DNA from: an uncultured Granulosicoccus sp.
GTDB taxonomy: Bacteria > Pseudomonadota > Gammaproteobacteria > Granulosicoccales > Granulosicoccaceae
DNA: 59,412 nt
Assembly (NCBI GenBank): GCA_947499955.1
Contig: CANMQI010000030.1
Coordinates: forward strand, 1-59,412
Reading direction: 5' to 3'
Both the position numbers and the translations under genes were made by a program. A model generated the notes under the pieces. The model worked only from the letters and a program-made list of their open reading frames with translations. It had not been told where the DNA came from and made no database searches. Positions 16,805-26,556 of this stretch are shown here, one piece after another (the first letter of the stretch is position 1; each line of letters begins with the position of its first letter).

Positions 16805-18037
16805 ATGCACAAAGCCTTGCTCCGACAGACCGCTCTGAGCCTGACATTGGCGCTGGGTGCGTCACTGGCCAACGCCGACACTCTGCGTGTCACCGTCGCG
16901 GAATACAGTTCGAAAACCGGTCCGTATTTCGAAGAAGCCGCAACCGCCTTCGAAAAATCGAACCCCGATACCGATGTGCAGATAGAAGTGGTGCCGTGGG
17001 ATGTACTGCTGCAGAAACTCACCACCGACATTTCCGGTAACGCCAATGCCGATCTTTCCATCATCGGCACACGCTGGTTACTCGACTTCGTACAGGAAGG
17101 CCTGGCCGCACCGCTGGATGACTACATGGATGACGCGTTCAAGGAACGCTTCTTCGATGTCTTCCTGTCGCCCTCCGTCATGGATGATCAGACCTACGGA
17201 CTTCCGGTCGCAGCATCGGCACGTGCCATGTACTACAACAAGGACCTGTTCGAACAGGCGGGTATCGACACCGTCCCCCAGACCTGGCAGGAACTCAGTG
17301 CTGCTGCGCAGAAGATTTCCGCTCTGGGCGACGACATTGCCGGATTCGGCCTGCAGGGCAAGGAGATCGAAACCGATGTCTATTTCTACTACGCACTGTG
17401 GGCCTATGGCGGTCAGCTGATTGATGATGATGGCACCTCCGGACTGGACAGCGATGCCGGCTACCAGGCCGCCGAGCTCTACAAGTCGCTGATCGATGCC
17501 AACGCGACACAACCAGGCGTCACCTCCTACAGCCGGGAAGATGTACAGAACCTGTTCAAGCAGGGCAAGGTCGGCATGATGATCACCGCACCGTTCCTGT
17601 CGAACCAGATAAGGGACGAGGCACCTGACTTGCAATATGGTGTGACGGCCATTCCCGCAGGGCCCGACGGGGATCGTGGCACCTACGGCGTAACCGACTC
17701 CATCATCATGTTCGAGAACTCCAAGGTCAAGGACACTGCCTGGAAATTTCTCGACATGCTGTTCACCACAGAATGGCGCGAGAAATTCACAGCTGGTGAG
17801 GGCTTTCTGCCGGTCAACCAGGAAGTGGCTGCAACCCCGGCCTTTGCCGACAATGCCGACCTGAAGGAATTCACGGCCCTGCTCCCCGACGCACGTTTCG
17901 CCCCGGTCATCACCGGCTGGGAAGAGATTGCCGCAAAGACGTCCGATGCCGTCCAGCGCATCTATTTGGGTGATGCCGATATCAAGGAATCACTGGATGA
18001 TGCGGCTGCCAGCATCAACGACATCCTCGACAACTAA
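16805..18037 (+). CDS. ABC transporter extracellular solute-binding protein
   Basis: A 410-residue periplasmic binding protein of the carbohydrate (CUT1, MalE-like) group. The signal peptide ends near residue 24 (LANA before DTLRV). The mature part has the usual FEKSNPDTDVQIEVVPWD and YGLPVAASARAMYYNKDLFEQAG segments of this family. It opens the plus-strand arm and is followed by two permease genes. The ligand is unknown; the neighbouring enzymes suggest an amino-acid derivative or a small hydroxylated compound rather than a plain sugar. Confidence 0.92.
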   Translation: MHKALLRQTALSLTLALGASLANADTLRVTVAEYSSKTGPYFEEAATAFEKSNPDTDVQIEVVPWDVLLQKLTTDISGNANADLSIIGTRWLLDFVQEGLAAPLDDYMDDAFKERFFDVFLSPSVMDDQTYGLPVAASARAMYYNKDLFEQAGIDTVPQTWQELSAAAQKISALGDDIAGFGLQGKEIETDVYFYYALWAYGGQLIDDDGTSGLDSDAGYQAAELYKSLIDANATQPGVTSYSREDVQNLFKQGKVGMMITAPFLSNQIRDEAPDLQYGVTAIPAGPDGDRGTYGVTDSIIMFENSKVKDTAWKFLDMLFTTEWREKFTAGEGFLPVNQEVAATPAFADNADLKEFTALLPDARFAPVITGWEEIAAKTSDAVQRIYLGDADIKESLDDAAASINDILDN

Positions 18038-18078
18038 GTGGTCCGTCCATCAGATCATCACGGGTTCAGAGCCGGGTA

Positions 18079-18954
18079 ATGTCACGCAGCAACAGTCTGG
18101 TCCCCTACCTGCTGGTATTGCCCGGCTTCCTGCTGGCCTCGTTCATCATCCTGTGGCCGATCTATCAGCTCGGCCTCATTTCTGTCAGTGATGTCAACCG
18201 CTTCGGCATGCTCAAGGGGTTTGCCGGGGCCGCCAACTTCGCCGCAGTATTGGCAGACCCCGAGTTTCTCGGGGCACTGTGGCGTACGGCCATCTGGACC
18301 ATCGGAATCGTCGGCGGCACTCTGGTGGTCGCCTTTCCTGTCGCTCTGATACTCAATCAGGAGTTCTACGGTCGCGCTCTGGCACGCATCATCATCATGC
18401 TGCCCTGGGCCATCTCTCTGACCATGACAGCCATTGTCTGGCGATGGGCGCTCAACGGTGAGAGTGGCATGCTCAATTCGGCACTTCGCAGCCTGGGGCT
18501 CATCGACACCAACATACAGTGGCTGGCCCAGGCGTCCACCGCCTTTCCGGTACAGATAGTCATCGGCATCCTGGTCACGGTACCGTTCACGGTCACCATC
18601 TTCCTCGGCGGCCTGTCCTCCATCGCCGATGATCTCTATGAAGCTGCTCGACTGGAAGGCTCTTCTCATTGGCAGACCTTCCGCCGCATCACACTGCCCT
18701 TGATGTCACCGTTCGTGAACATCGCGATCGTGCTCAATACCATCTATGTATTCAATTCCTTTCCGATCATCTGGGCAACCACTCAGGGCGGACCTGCCAA
18801 CTCGACGGATATTCTGGTCACCTATCTGTACAAACTCGGTTTCCGCTTCGGCAAGCTGGGGGAGGCCTCGGCGCTATCGCTGATGATGTTCGTACTGCTG
18901 CTGGCCTTCACGCTGTTGTACGTCTTCATGACCTCCAGGATGGCCAAGCGATGA
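18079..18954 (+). CDS. ABC transporter permease (MalF-like)
   Basis: A 291-residue inner-membrane protein with six predicted transmembrane helices. The cytoplasmic EAA loop reads YEAARLEGSSHWQTFRRITLP near residue 190, the contact site for the ATPase. It is the first of two permeases, which together form the pore; its stop overlaps the next start (ATGA). Confidence 0.93.
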   Translation: MSRSNSLVPYLLVLPGFLLASFIILWPIYQLGLISVSDVNRFGMLKGFAGAANFAAVLADPEFLGALWRTAIWTIGIVGGTLVVAFPVALILNQEFYGRALARIIIMLPWAISLTMTAIVWRWALNGESGMLNSALRSLGLIDTNIQWLAQASTAFPVQIVIGILVTVPFTVTIFLGGLSSIADDLYEAARLEGSSHWQTFRRITLPLMSPFVNIAIVLNTIYVFNSFPIIWATTQGGPANSTDILVTYLYKLGFRFGKLGEASALSLMMFVLLLAFTLLYVFMTSRMAKR

Positions 18955-19775
18955 ACCGAAAGCTCAAACGCAGCCTTCTGTCCTGGCTGGTTCTGTCGCC
19001 GCTGCTGCTGGCGGCTCTGTTTCCCTTTGCCGTGATGCTGATCACGGCCCTGAAGCCTCGCGAAGAAGTGCTGAACCCCACCTGGTGGCCCAGCCGCCTG
19101 GCCTGGGAGAACTTCATCGACATGTGGAGTGCCACAGGCTTCGGTCAGGCGCTGTGGAACTCCTTGTATGTGGGTATTCTCTCGACGCTGATCGCCATTG
19201 CCGTCTCCATCCCGTTCGCCTACGCGCTCAATCGTTATCGGTTTGCGGCACGTGGTTTTCTCAGTCAGTTTCTGCTGATCTCACAGATGCTCTCGCCGAT
19301 CGTGCTGGTCATCGGTCTGTTCAGGCTCGCTGCCAGTCTCGGCCTGGTTGACAACACCAATGGCGTCGTTTTCATCTACGGCGCTTTCAACATAGCCTTC
19401 ACGGTGTGGATGCTGCAAAGCTATTTCGCCACCATTCCCAAGGACCTGGAAGAGGCGGCCTGGCTGGAAGGCGCATCGGCAACTCGCGCCCTGATCAAGG
19501 TCTTTCTGCCACTGGCACTGCCTGCCATCGCTGTTACAGGCATCTTCTCCTTCATCAATGCCTGGAATGAATTCGTGATTGCCCTGACACTGCTGCGCAG
19601 CCAGGACGTCTATACCCTGCCCATTCAGGTGTTTTCACTGGTAGCTGGTCGCTACACCATTGAATGGCATCACGTCATGGCAGCCGCTCTGGTGGCAACC
19701 CTGCCCGTGGCCATTCTCTTTGCCTGGCTGCAACGGTACCTGGTTCGCGGCCTGGGCGTTGGCGCCGTCAAGTAA
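18951..19775 (+). CDS. ABC transporter permease (MalG-like)
   Basis: A 274-residue inner-membrane protein that starts MNRKLKRSLLSW at an ATG overlapping the stop of the preceding permease. It has six predicted helices and an EAA loop (LEEAAWLEGASATRALIKVFLP) near residue 175. The frame is open further upstream, but that part is a shadow of the preceding gene. Second half of the translocation pore of this importer. Confidence 0.92.
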   Translation: MNRKLKRSLLSWLVLSPLLLAALFPFAVMLITALKPREEVLNPTWWPSRLAWENFIDMWSATGFGQALWNSLYVGILSTLIAIAVSIPFAYALNRYRFAARGFLSQFLLISQMLSPIVLVIGLFRLAASLGLVDNTNGVVFIYGAFNIAFTVWMLQSYFATIPKDLEEAAWLEGASATRALIKVFLPLALPAIAVTGIFSFINAWNEFVIALTLLRSQDVYTLPIQVFSLVAGRYTIEWHHVMAAALVATLPVAILFAWLQRYLVRGLGVGAVK

Positions 19776-19828
19776 ACAACAACTCTGGAACCTCCCCCAA
19801 ACTTCCAGACGAGAAACGATTCAGCATC

Positions 19829-21310
19829 ATGCGTGTATTCACGGCATCTCTTGCCACAGAGACCAACACCTTCTCACCCGTACCGACTGACCGGGCATCC
19901 TTTGAAGAGGCTTTCTACGCCGCCCCTGGTGATCATCCCGATACGCCTACCCTGTGTTCTGCCGTCATGCCTGCGCTGCGCCGCCGCGCCGCCGCTGACG
20001 GGTTCGAGCTGGTGGAAGGCACGGCCGCCTGGGCTGAGCCGGGAGGCTATCTGCGCCTTGATCACTATGAAGCACTGCGTGACGAGATCCTCGATCAACT
20101 CAGGGCAGCCATGCCGGTGGACTGTGTTGTTCTCGGCTTGCACGGTGCCATGGTGGCACGCGGCCTGGATGACTGCGAGGGCGACTTGCTGACACGTGTG
20201 CGGGACATCGTGGGAGACCAGGTAATCGTGGCAGCCGAGTTCGACCCGCACAGTCACCTGACCCCGAAGCGGGTCGCAGCCCTGAACATACTGGCAGCCT
20301 TTCTGGAGTTTCCCCACACCGACTTCGAAGAACGGGCCGAGCATGTGGTGGATCTGGCATTGGCTGCCACTCGCGGGGACATAGACCCGGTGATCTCGAC
20401 TTTCGACTGCCGCATGATCGATGTCTTTCCGACCAATCAGGAACCCATGCGCTCCTTCGTGGACAAGCTCGAATCCCTGCAAGAGTCAGCAGGCATTCTT
20501 TCACTGTCACTGATTCATGGTTTCATGGCTGCCGACGTGCCGTGCATGGGCACACGGATGGTGGTGGTCAGTGATGGTGACAGACAACTGGGCGAAGACC
20601 TGGCAAAAGAGCTGGGCCTTCAGGTTTTCGGCATGCGCGGCACCACACGCATGACGACAGTGGAATTACCGGAAGCGATCTCGCTTTGCCGGGAAGCCGA
20701 TGCGACTCCGCTATCGGGCAAGGGCTCACTGGTGCTGGCCGACATCTGGGACAACCCGGGTGGCGGCACCGCCGGTGACAATACCTGCCTGCTCAGGGCA
20801 CTGGTAGAGGCAGGCATCAGGCACGCCGCTATCGCCACGATCTGGGACCCGCAAGCCGCTGCGATTGCCCACAGCGCCGGTGAGGGCTGTCTGCTGGAGA
20901 TGCGTATTGGCGGCAAGTCTCATCACAGCAGCGGCCTGCCACTGGATGGCCTGTTCGAGATTCGATGTCTTGCCTCACCCGGTGTGCAATCGTTTCGCGG
21001 CAGCCAGGTCACCTTGGGCACCTGTGCCGTTCTGCGCCTCCACGGCACCGAGATCGACATCATCGTCAACACCAACCGGACGCAGACCTTCGAACCCGAT
21101 ATATTCACCAACCTGGGCATCGATCCTTCGAAGAAGCCGATTCTGGTGGTCAAGTCCACCAATCACTTTCGTGCAGGCTTTGAACCCGTTGCCAGCGATA
21201 TACGTTACGTCGCCATAGAGGGAATCTACCCCAACAACCCGGCCACCACCGCCTATGAAAAGGCCCCCCGCAACATCTGGCCGATAGTGGACGACCCCTT
21301 CGCCGTCTGA
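19829..21310 (+). CDS. M81 family metallopeptidase (MlrC-like)
   Basis: A 493-residue protein starting MRVFTASLATETNTFSP, the family's usual beginning. It resembles microcystinase C (MlrC), with the metal-site region FDPHSH near residue 137, EFPHTDFEERA after it, a conserved glycine-rich DNPGGGTAGDNT near 310, and the C-terminal KSTNHFRAGF. MlrC is a metallo-enzyme that hydrolyses linear microcystin products. In ABC-transport operons such as this one the relatives probably act on small amides or peptides. It closes the plus-strand arm of the RpiR locus; the start was chosen at the ATG after the permease stop. Confidence 0.88.
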   Translation: MRVFTASLATETNTFSPVPTDRASFEEAFYAAPGDHPDTPTLCSAVMPALRRRAAADGFELVEGTAAWAEPGGYLRLDHYEALRDEILDQLRAAMPVDCVVLGLHGAMVARGLDDCEGDLLTRVRDIVGDQVIVAAEFDPHSHLTPKRVAALNILAAFLEFPHTDFEERAEHVVDLALAATRGDIDPVISTFDCRMIDVFPTNQEPMRSFVDKLESLQESAGILSLSLIHGFMAADVPCMGTRMVVVSDGDRQLGEDLAKELGLQVFGMRGTTRMTTVELPEAISLCREADATPLSGKGSLVLADIWDNPGGGTAGDNTCLLRALVEAGIRHAAIATIWDPQAAAIAHSAGEGCLLEMRIGGKSHHSSGLPLDGLFEIRCLASPGVQSFRGSQVTLGTCAVLRLHGTEIDIIVNTNRTQTFEPDIFTNLGIDPSKKPILVVKSTNHFRAGFEPVASDIRYVAIEGIYPNNPATTAYEKAPRNIWPIVDDPFAV

Positions 21311-21487
21311 GACGTACTCCACAAGCCAACCGATAATGCAACCTGTTGAAACGGTTACTCACGAAAGATTGACTCGCTACTGCCGCTTGTAACTCTGGCT
21401 GGTCCGCTTCCCGATGAATTCACGGTTGATCGCGGACGCGAGGAAACCAGCACTGCACTGTTATGGGACAACGGTAGACGACACGCA

Positions 21488-24121
21488 ATGAAGCACCTGA
21501 AACTCCGATTCAAATTCCTTCTGATCGCAGCCCTGCTGTGCACACCCGCGACAGTTGCCACCTATCTGCTCTCGAACGTCGCCACTCGCTCGATCCATTT
21601 CACCGAAAAAGAGGTCGACGGCGCACGTTATCTGCAGCCGGTTGGTGAACTGCAGAGCCTGGTGGCCTCCTACGCTCTGGCATTGCAGGACTCGACGATC
21701 GCCGATGAGAAGATCCTCTCTCGAGGGCGCGACGCTCTGACAGCCGCGCTGGCAGAGGTGGAAGTCCTGTCGAGTGATATGCACCCGGACTTGCAGTCTG
21801 CAGAGACATTACCCGAACTACGCAGCAGCGTTGAAAGCTTCATGGAATTACCGCCCGGCACTGACCTGTCAGGCAAGGACGGGGCTCTCGCCCACGTGAA
21901 TGAAGCCGTACATCAACAGATCCACTGGATTGCCGATCAATCGAACCTGATACTTGATCCGGAACTTGACTCCTACAACCTGATGGATTCGGTGGTTCTC
22001 AACCTGCCAGAGCTGTTGTATTCGCTGAATAATTTCAGAATCAACTCTCTTTCGCGTGAGACCGGCAACCGGCAACAGGCACTGCAATACGATCTATACG
22101 GCATCCGCGAAACCACGGAAGCGGTCATGGAAACGCTCTCGCATGCCATCGATCTCAACCCCATACTGGTCGCCCCGCTACAACAGCCTGCCGGCCAACT
22201 CGAGGACGCACTCGAGCACGCACTGTCCTACGCAGACACGCTACTGATGGAAACCACACCGGAGGCACAGGAAGCAGCTCAGGCAGCTCTGACATCGGCA
22301 CTGGCGCTCGGCTTTCAGTTGAGAAAACAGGGCACACTGCAACTGCAGGCAATTCTGCAGAACCGTATCGACAAGGACACCCGTGACAGGACCCTCATGC
22401 TCGCTATTGTCTTCGGCACAGCACTGACTGGCATGCTGTTCACCTTCATGGTTGGACGAGGAATACTGATCGCCATTGAACAGGCCAGGTCCCTGGCTAC
22501 CGCCATCGCCGAGGATCGTCTCGATAGCCAGGTCAACATTGTCCATCACGATGAATCCGGCGAGCTGCTGGCGTCCCTGGATGTGATGCAGCAGAAACTC
22601 AGGAAACGCATCACGGAAGAACGAGCGCTGCTGCTGCACAACGGACGTCTCAAACAGGCATTGGAAAGTGTCTCCAGCGTCGTACTGGTCGCCGACAGGA
22701 AGAACAGGCTCATCTACTGCAACAATGCCGGCAATCAGTACTTCAGGAAGTACGAAGCACAATTATCGATCGACCTGCCGGGTTTCTCCTGTGAATCGCT
22801 GATCGGGCAACCCATTGATCTTCTCTGTCCCGATGAATTTCGCCCTACCCTGACAGGAAAGAGCGATGCCAGCAGCGTCGCGCTGGACAAACTCATCGGA
22901 GGTAGAAACATGCGCCTGCATGCGAACCCGATGTTCGATGAACACCAGGAGCACCTGGGAACCGTCCTGGAGGTCTACGACTACACCGAGAGAGCGCAGG
23001 TGGAATCGGCTGTCAACGATGACGTCTATTCGATCGTGCAAGCTGCATTGCTTGGCAATCTGTCAGAGCGTATCGACAGCACTGACAAGCCCGGGTTCCT
23101 GGTCCCCATCTATGATGGTATCAACGACATGCTCGATATCTGCAGTGTCGTCATCAGCAGTGCCGGGCAGCTGTTCGATCGCATGGCAGACGGTGATTTC
23201 AGTCGCCCCATGAGCATTCCCGATACGGTACAGCTGCAGGGCGAGTTCGGGCAACTGCAACGCGATGCCGACAAGACGGTTGCCCAGCTGACCGGCATGA
23301 TCGCCAGTATCCGAGATGATGCGCTGTTCATCGGCCAGTGCACCAGCACAATCATCGGTGTCAACACCATGGTTGAGGACCAGGCCATGACGGCCTCGGA
23401 CACGGCAAGCGGTGTGTCATCGGGCTCCACGAGCATTTCCGAGAACGTGGACACCATTGCTGGCGCTGCCGAGGAACTGAACGCCAGTATTCGAGAGATT
23501 GCCAGAAATTCCGAGCAATCCAACACGGTGACAGCCCGCGCAGTCGAGCTGACTCAATCGGCAGATTCCAGTGTCAAGCAGCTTGCCTCTTCCAGTGAGG
23601 CTATCGGCGCCATGATCAAGGTGATCAATTCGATTGCCGAACAAACCAATCTGCTGGCATTGAATGCCACCATCGAGGCGGCTCGGGCCGGGGATGCCGG
23701 CAAGGGTTTCGCTGTGGTTGCCAATGAGGTCAAGGAACTGGCCAAGGAGACGGCCAATGCCACCGACGATATCAGCAAGAAGATTCTGAACATTCAGAAC
23801 GACAGTGGCAATGCCGCCAAGGGCATCAGCGCGATTGACGAGATCGTGCAGAATATCAAGGAAATGCAGCAGACCACTACCAGCGCGATGAGTCAGCAGT
23901 CCTCATCCACGCAGGAAATCACGCGTTCCATCAGCACCGTTGCCACCAGCTCGACCGACATATCGGACCAGCTGACAGAGCTGGTCCGTGGCACCAATGA
24001 AACCCGTCAAGCCATCAATATCGTCAAGGACGAACTGATGCGGCTGAGTGATGTTGCGGGCAACATGACCAGACGGGTTGATCAGTTCCGCCTGACCGAT
24101 CAGCCAGGCGAAGTTGCCTGA
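21488..24121 (+). CDS. methyl-accepting chemotaxis protein
   Basis: An 877-residue transmembrane chemoreceptor. Helix TM1 is at about 8-30, a periplasmic domain of about 265 residues follows, and TM2 lies at about 297-318, then HAMP, a PAS-like module (about 390-500), a second HAMP-like segment and the methyl-accepting signalling domain. The hairpin tip EQTNLLALNATIEAARAGDAG is near residue 718. No C-terminal CheR/CheB pentapeptide is visible. The periplasmic ligand domain is not one I can name. No che genes are nearby, so it is an orphan receptor. Confidence 0.93.
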   Translation: MKHLKLRFKFLLIAALLCTPATVATYLLSNVATRSIHFTEKEVDGARYLQPVGELQSLVASYALALQDSTIADEKILSRGRDALTAALAEVEVLSSDMHPDLQSAETLPELRSSVESFMELPPGTDLSGKDGALAHVNEAVHQQIHWIADQSNLILDPELDSYNLMDSVVLNLPELLYSLNNFRINSLSRETGNRQQALQYDLYGIRETTEAVMETLSHAIDLNPILVAPLQQPAGQLEDALEHALSYADTLLMETTPEAQEAAQAALTSALALGFQLRKQGTLQLQAILQNRIDKDTRDRTLMLAIVFGTALTGMLFTFMVGRGILIAIEQARSLATAIAEDRLDSQVNIVHHDESGELLASLDVMQQKLRKRITEERALLLHNGRLKQALESVSSVVLVADRKNRLIYCNNAGNQYFRKYEAQLSIDLPGFSCESLIGQPIDLLCPDEFRPTLTGKSDASSVALDKLIGGRNMRLHANPMFDEHQEHLGTVLEVYDYTERAQVESAVNDDVYSIVQAALLGNLSERIDSTDKPGFLVPIYDGINDMLDICSVVISSAGQLFDRMADGDFSRPMSIPDTVQLQGEFGQLQRDADKTVAQLTGMIASIRDDALFIGQCTSTIIGVNTMVEDQAMTASDTASGVSSGSTSISENVDTIAGAAEELNASIREIARNSEQSNTVTARAVELTQSADSSVKQLASSSEAIGAMIKVINSIAEQTNLLALNATIEAARAGDAGKGFAVVANEVKELAKETANATDDISKKILNIQNDSGNAAKGISAIDEIVQNIKEMQQTTTSAMSQQSSSTQEITRSISTVATSSTDISDQLTELVRGTNETRQAINIVKDELMRLSDVAGNMTRRVDQFRLTDQPGEVA

Positions 24122-24158
24122 TCAACCCCTCCGGGCCGGTTTTGCAAATACAAACGAC

Positions 24159-24195
24159 CAGCTACCAGCTACCAGCTACCAGCTACCAGCTACCA
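24159..24195. repeat. 7-bp tandem repeat (CCAGCTA)n
   Basis: Just over five exact copies of a heptamer. It lies between the 3' ends of the convergent chemoreceptor and glyoxalase genes, and the glyoxalase stop codon and last residue (Trp) fall inside the array. Confidence 0.9.
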
Positions 24196-24638
24196 GTATT
24201 TTCCATGCTGGCCCAAGGCTCAGCGGGCTCCTTCGCATCCCCTTCCTGCAGCAGTTCCAGTGAAATGCCATCCGGGGAACGCACGAACGCCATATGACCG
24301 TCACGAGGTGGGCGATTGATGGTGACGCCACCGTCCATCAGTTTCTGACAAGTCTCGTAGATATCGTCGACTCGGTACGCCAGGTGGCCGAAGTTGCGTC
24401 CACCGTCATACTGTTCGCCGCTCTCGCCTTCTGCCAGCCAGTTGTAGGTGAGTTCCAGCAGAGGTGATTGCGTCTCTGCAGCATCCGCCGCATCGGCATC
24501 GGCTGCCAGAAAGATCAGACTGAAGCGGCCTTTCTCGTTGTCGATGCGCCGAGTCTCCTTCATGCCCAGCAGGTCGCAGTAGAAGTGCAGGCTTGCATCC
24601 ACGTCCTGTACACGCACCATGGTGTGAAGATATCGCAT
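24183..24638 (-). CDS. gloA: lactoylglutathione lyase (glyoxalase I)
   Basis: A 151-residue VOC-fold metalloenzyme that isomerises the methylglyoxal-glutathione adduct to S-lactoylglutathione. The four metal ligands are His5 (YLHTMVRV), Glu62 (LLELTY), His85 (FGHLAYRV) and Glu128 (ISLELL). I chose the start at MRYLHTMVRV, the usual family start, with AGAGG upstream; a longer frame exists but adds no family sequence. The insert DADAADAAETQ lengthens one loop. It precedes no operon partner but lies beside the glycerol genes, whose excess flux can create methylglyoxal. Confidence 0.95.
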   Translation of the reverse strand: MRYLHTMVRVQDVDASLHFYCDLLGMKETRRIDNEKGRFSLIFLAADADAADAAETQSPLLELTYNWLAEGESGEQYDGGRNFGHLAYRVDDIYETCQKLMDGGVTINRPPRDGHMAFVRSPDGISLELLQEGDAKEPAEPWASMENTGSW

Positions 24639-24716
24639 TGTGAGTAAACCTCTTGTGGTGAGAATGCGGCTGGCGAGCGCCACCCGCCTGAATGGGCACT
24701 CAGTGTATCCGAGGAA

Positions 24717-26246
24717 TCAGCTCACCGCTTCCCGCCGGGTGGTACTTGTAGCAAAGTCATAATGCGCGTCGATCCACTGCTGCAACACCTCTTCCGTACC
24801 CTTGGGCGTGTGCAGACCCTTCTTGCTGCGGCGCCACAGGATATCTGCAGCCGAGCGGGCCCATTCATTGGCAATCAGATAGTCCACCTCGGCCTGATAC
24901 AACGGTCCACCAAAATGATGGCCCAGCTGCGCCATGTCGCTTGCCTCGCCGACCAGAACGCTGATACGTGTGCCGTAATTGCGCGTGTAGTCCTTCAGAA
25001 CAGCGTCGTCCATCCACGGATAACGGCTCTGACACTGGGCCAGAAAGCCTTCGTAGTCGGCATCGGGAATATCACCGCCGGGCAATGACGTCGGTGCAGT
25101 CCATGCGCCGCTCTTGATTCCCAGAGGCTCTGCAAGCATGTCAACCGCCTGCTCGGCCAGCTTGCGAAATGTCGTGATCTTGCCGCCGTACACGGACAGG
25201 ATCGGCGCGCCTGCACGCGTGTCCAGATCCAGTTTGTAGTCGCGAGTCACTTTGGAGGCATTGTCGGACGCATCATCGTACAAGGGCCGCACACCGGTGT
25301 AGGTCCAGACCACCTGCTCGGGTTTGATGGGCGTATTGAAGTACTCACTGGCATTGCTGCAGATGTAGTCGATTTCGCTCTGCTCGATCTTCTCGGTGCC
25401 AGGCTCGGCCTCTATCTCGACATCCGTTGTGCCCAGCAGCGTGAAATCGTTTTCATAGGGAATGGCAAACATGATGCGATTGTCTGCATTCTGGAAGATA
25501 TAGGTGTAGGGGTGATCGAAGACCTTGGGGACCACCACATGGCTGCCCTTGACCAGGCGCACGCCCATGCGTGAGTCGTGCTCTTCATCCAGACCGAGGG
25601 TCTTTTCCACCCACGGACCCGAGGCATTGACAATGGCACGTGCCGTCACGGAATCAGCCTTGCCGGTCAGATGGTCCTGCAGCTTGACGGTCCACTCGTC
25701 CTTGCCCTGGATGATATCGGTACATTCGGTTCGCACTCGCACGTCACAGCCGCGTTCAGCGGCATCCATGACATTGAGAGTCACCAGACGAGCATCCTGC
25801 ACCCAGCAATCGGAGTACTCGAAGCCACTCGTGAATTCAGGTTTGAGGGCGCGGCCTGCTACATGAGTCGTCAGATCGACGCTGTTGGACGCCGGCAGCA
25901 GCTTGCGACCGCCCAGGTGGTCATACATGAACAGCCCCAGGCGAATCAGCCAGCGCGGTCGCAGCGCCTTGTGATGCGGCAGGATGAATCGTAGTGGCCA
26001 GATGATATGCGGCGCAGCCTTGAGCAGGACTTCACGCTCACCCAGCGCATGCCTGACCAGGGCAAAGTCGTAATGCTCCAGATAACGAAGCCCACCGTGA
26101 ATCAGCTTCGAACTGGAAGAGGACGTGTGCTGCGCCAGGTCATCCTTCTCGCACAACATGACCTTCAGCCCACGACCGACAGCATCTCTGGCGATACCCG
26201 CGCCATTGACTCCACCACCGATCACTACCAGATCGAAATCACTCAT
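24717..26246 (-). CDS. glpD: aerobic glycerol-3-phosphate dehydrogenase GlpD
   Basis: A 509-residue FAD enzyme that oxidises glycerol-3-phosphate to dihydroxyacetone phosphate at the inner membrane and passes electrons to quinone. The FAD-binding GGGVNGAGIARDA is near residues 9-21, SSSSKLIHGGLRYLEHYDF near 47 and GVRPLYDD near 310 are typical, and the C-terminal GlpD domain is complete. Start chosen at MSDFDLVVIGGG. It is the last gene of the glpR-S-T-P-Q-U-V-D series, 310 bases behind glpV, with a hairpin between. Confidence 0.96.
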   Translation of the reverse strand: MSDFDLVVIGGGVNGAGIARDAVGRGLKVMLCEKDDLAQHTSSSSSKLIHGGLRYLEHYDFALVRHALGEREVLLKAAPHIIWPLRFILPHHKALRPRWLIRLGLFMYDHLGGRKLLPASNSVDLTTHVAGRALKPEFTSGFEYSDCWVQDARLVTLNVMDAAERGCDVRVRTECTDIIQGKDEWTVKLQDHLTGKADSVTARAIVNASGPWVEKTLGLDEEHDSRMGVRLVKGSHVVVPKVFDHPYTYIFQNADNRIMFAIPYENDFTLLGTTDVEIEAEPGTEKIEQSEIDYICSNASEYFNTPIKPEQVVWTYTGVRPLYDDASDNASKVTRDYKLDLDTRAGAPILSVYGGKITTFRKLAEQAVDMLAEPLGIKSGAWTAPTSLPGGDIPDADYEGFLAQCQSRYPWMDDAVLKDYTRNYGTRISVLVGEASDMAQLGHHFGGPLYQAEVDYLIANEWARSAADILWRRSKKGLHTPKGTEEVLQQWIDAHYDFATSTTRREAVS

Positions 26247-26489
26247 CAACGTCCCCGAAACTGCCTCGTTAGAACAACACTTGAACTGGAACTCGCCCAT
26301 GCAACGACACCGGAGTCGCGCTTCATGATCGGGTTCAGACTTACTGATACGAATGAAAACGCTGAGCGGGTCTTGTCTCGCAGTGACGCTCGCAAGCTGT
26401 TCGGCTTACCGAGCGTCAGCACGACACGCAACCCGCATCAGCGTGAACAACAACGGCGTCTGGCAGTGACTCCCGGAAGAGAAGTTCCC

Positions 26490-26531
26490 GGTTCGAAGCG
26501 CCGACAGTCTCGACTGTCAGCACCCCGAACC
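26490..26531 (-). promoter_or_regulatory. long hairpin between glpV and glpD
   Basis: In the 310-base spacer between the binding-protein gene and glpD, GGTTCG and CGAACC enclose a second stem GCTGACAGTC/GACTGTCGGC (minus strand), a 42-base nearly symmetric hairpin. No T run follows it, so it looks more like an mRNA-stabilising or processing hairpin behind a highly expressed binding-protein gene than a terminator. The rest of the spacer (26247-26489) shows nothing else, though a separate glpD promoter could be there. Confidence 0.55.
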
Positions 26532-26556
26532 TGCCAGATGGTTACCGTTTCAAGGA

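Noticed and set aside
18669..18950. Longer N-terminus for the second ABC permease
   Set aside because: This part overlaps the first permease in another frame; the ATGA overlap at 18951 gives the normal start.
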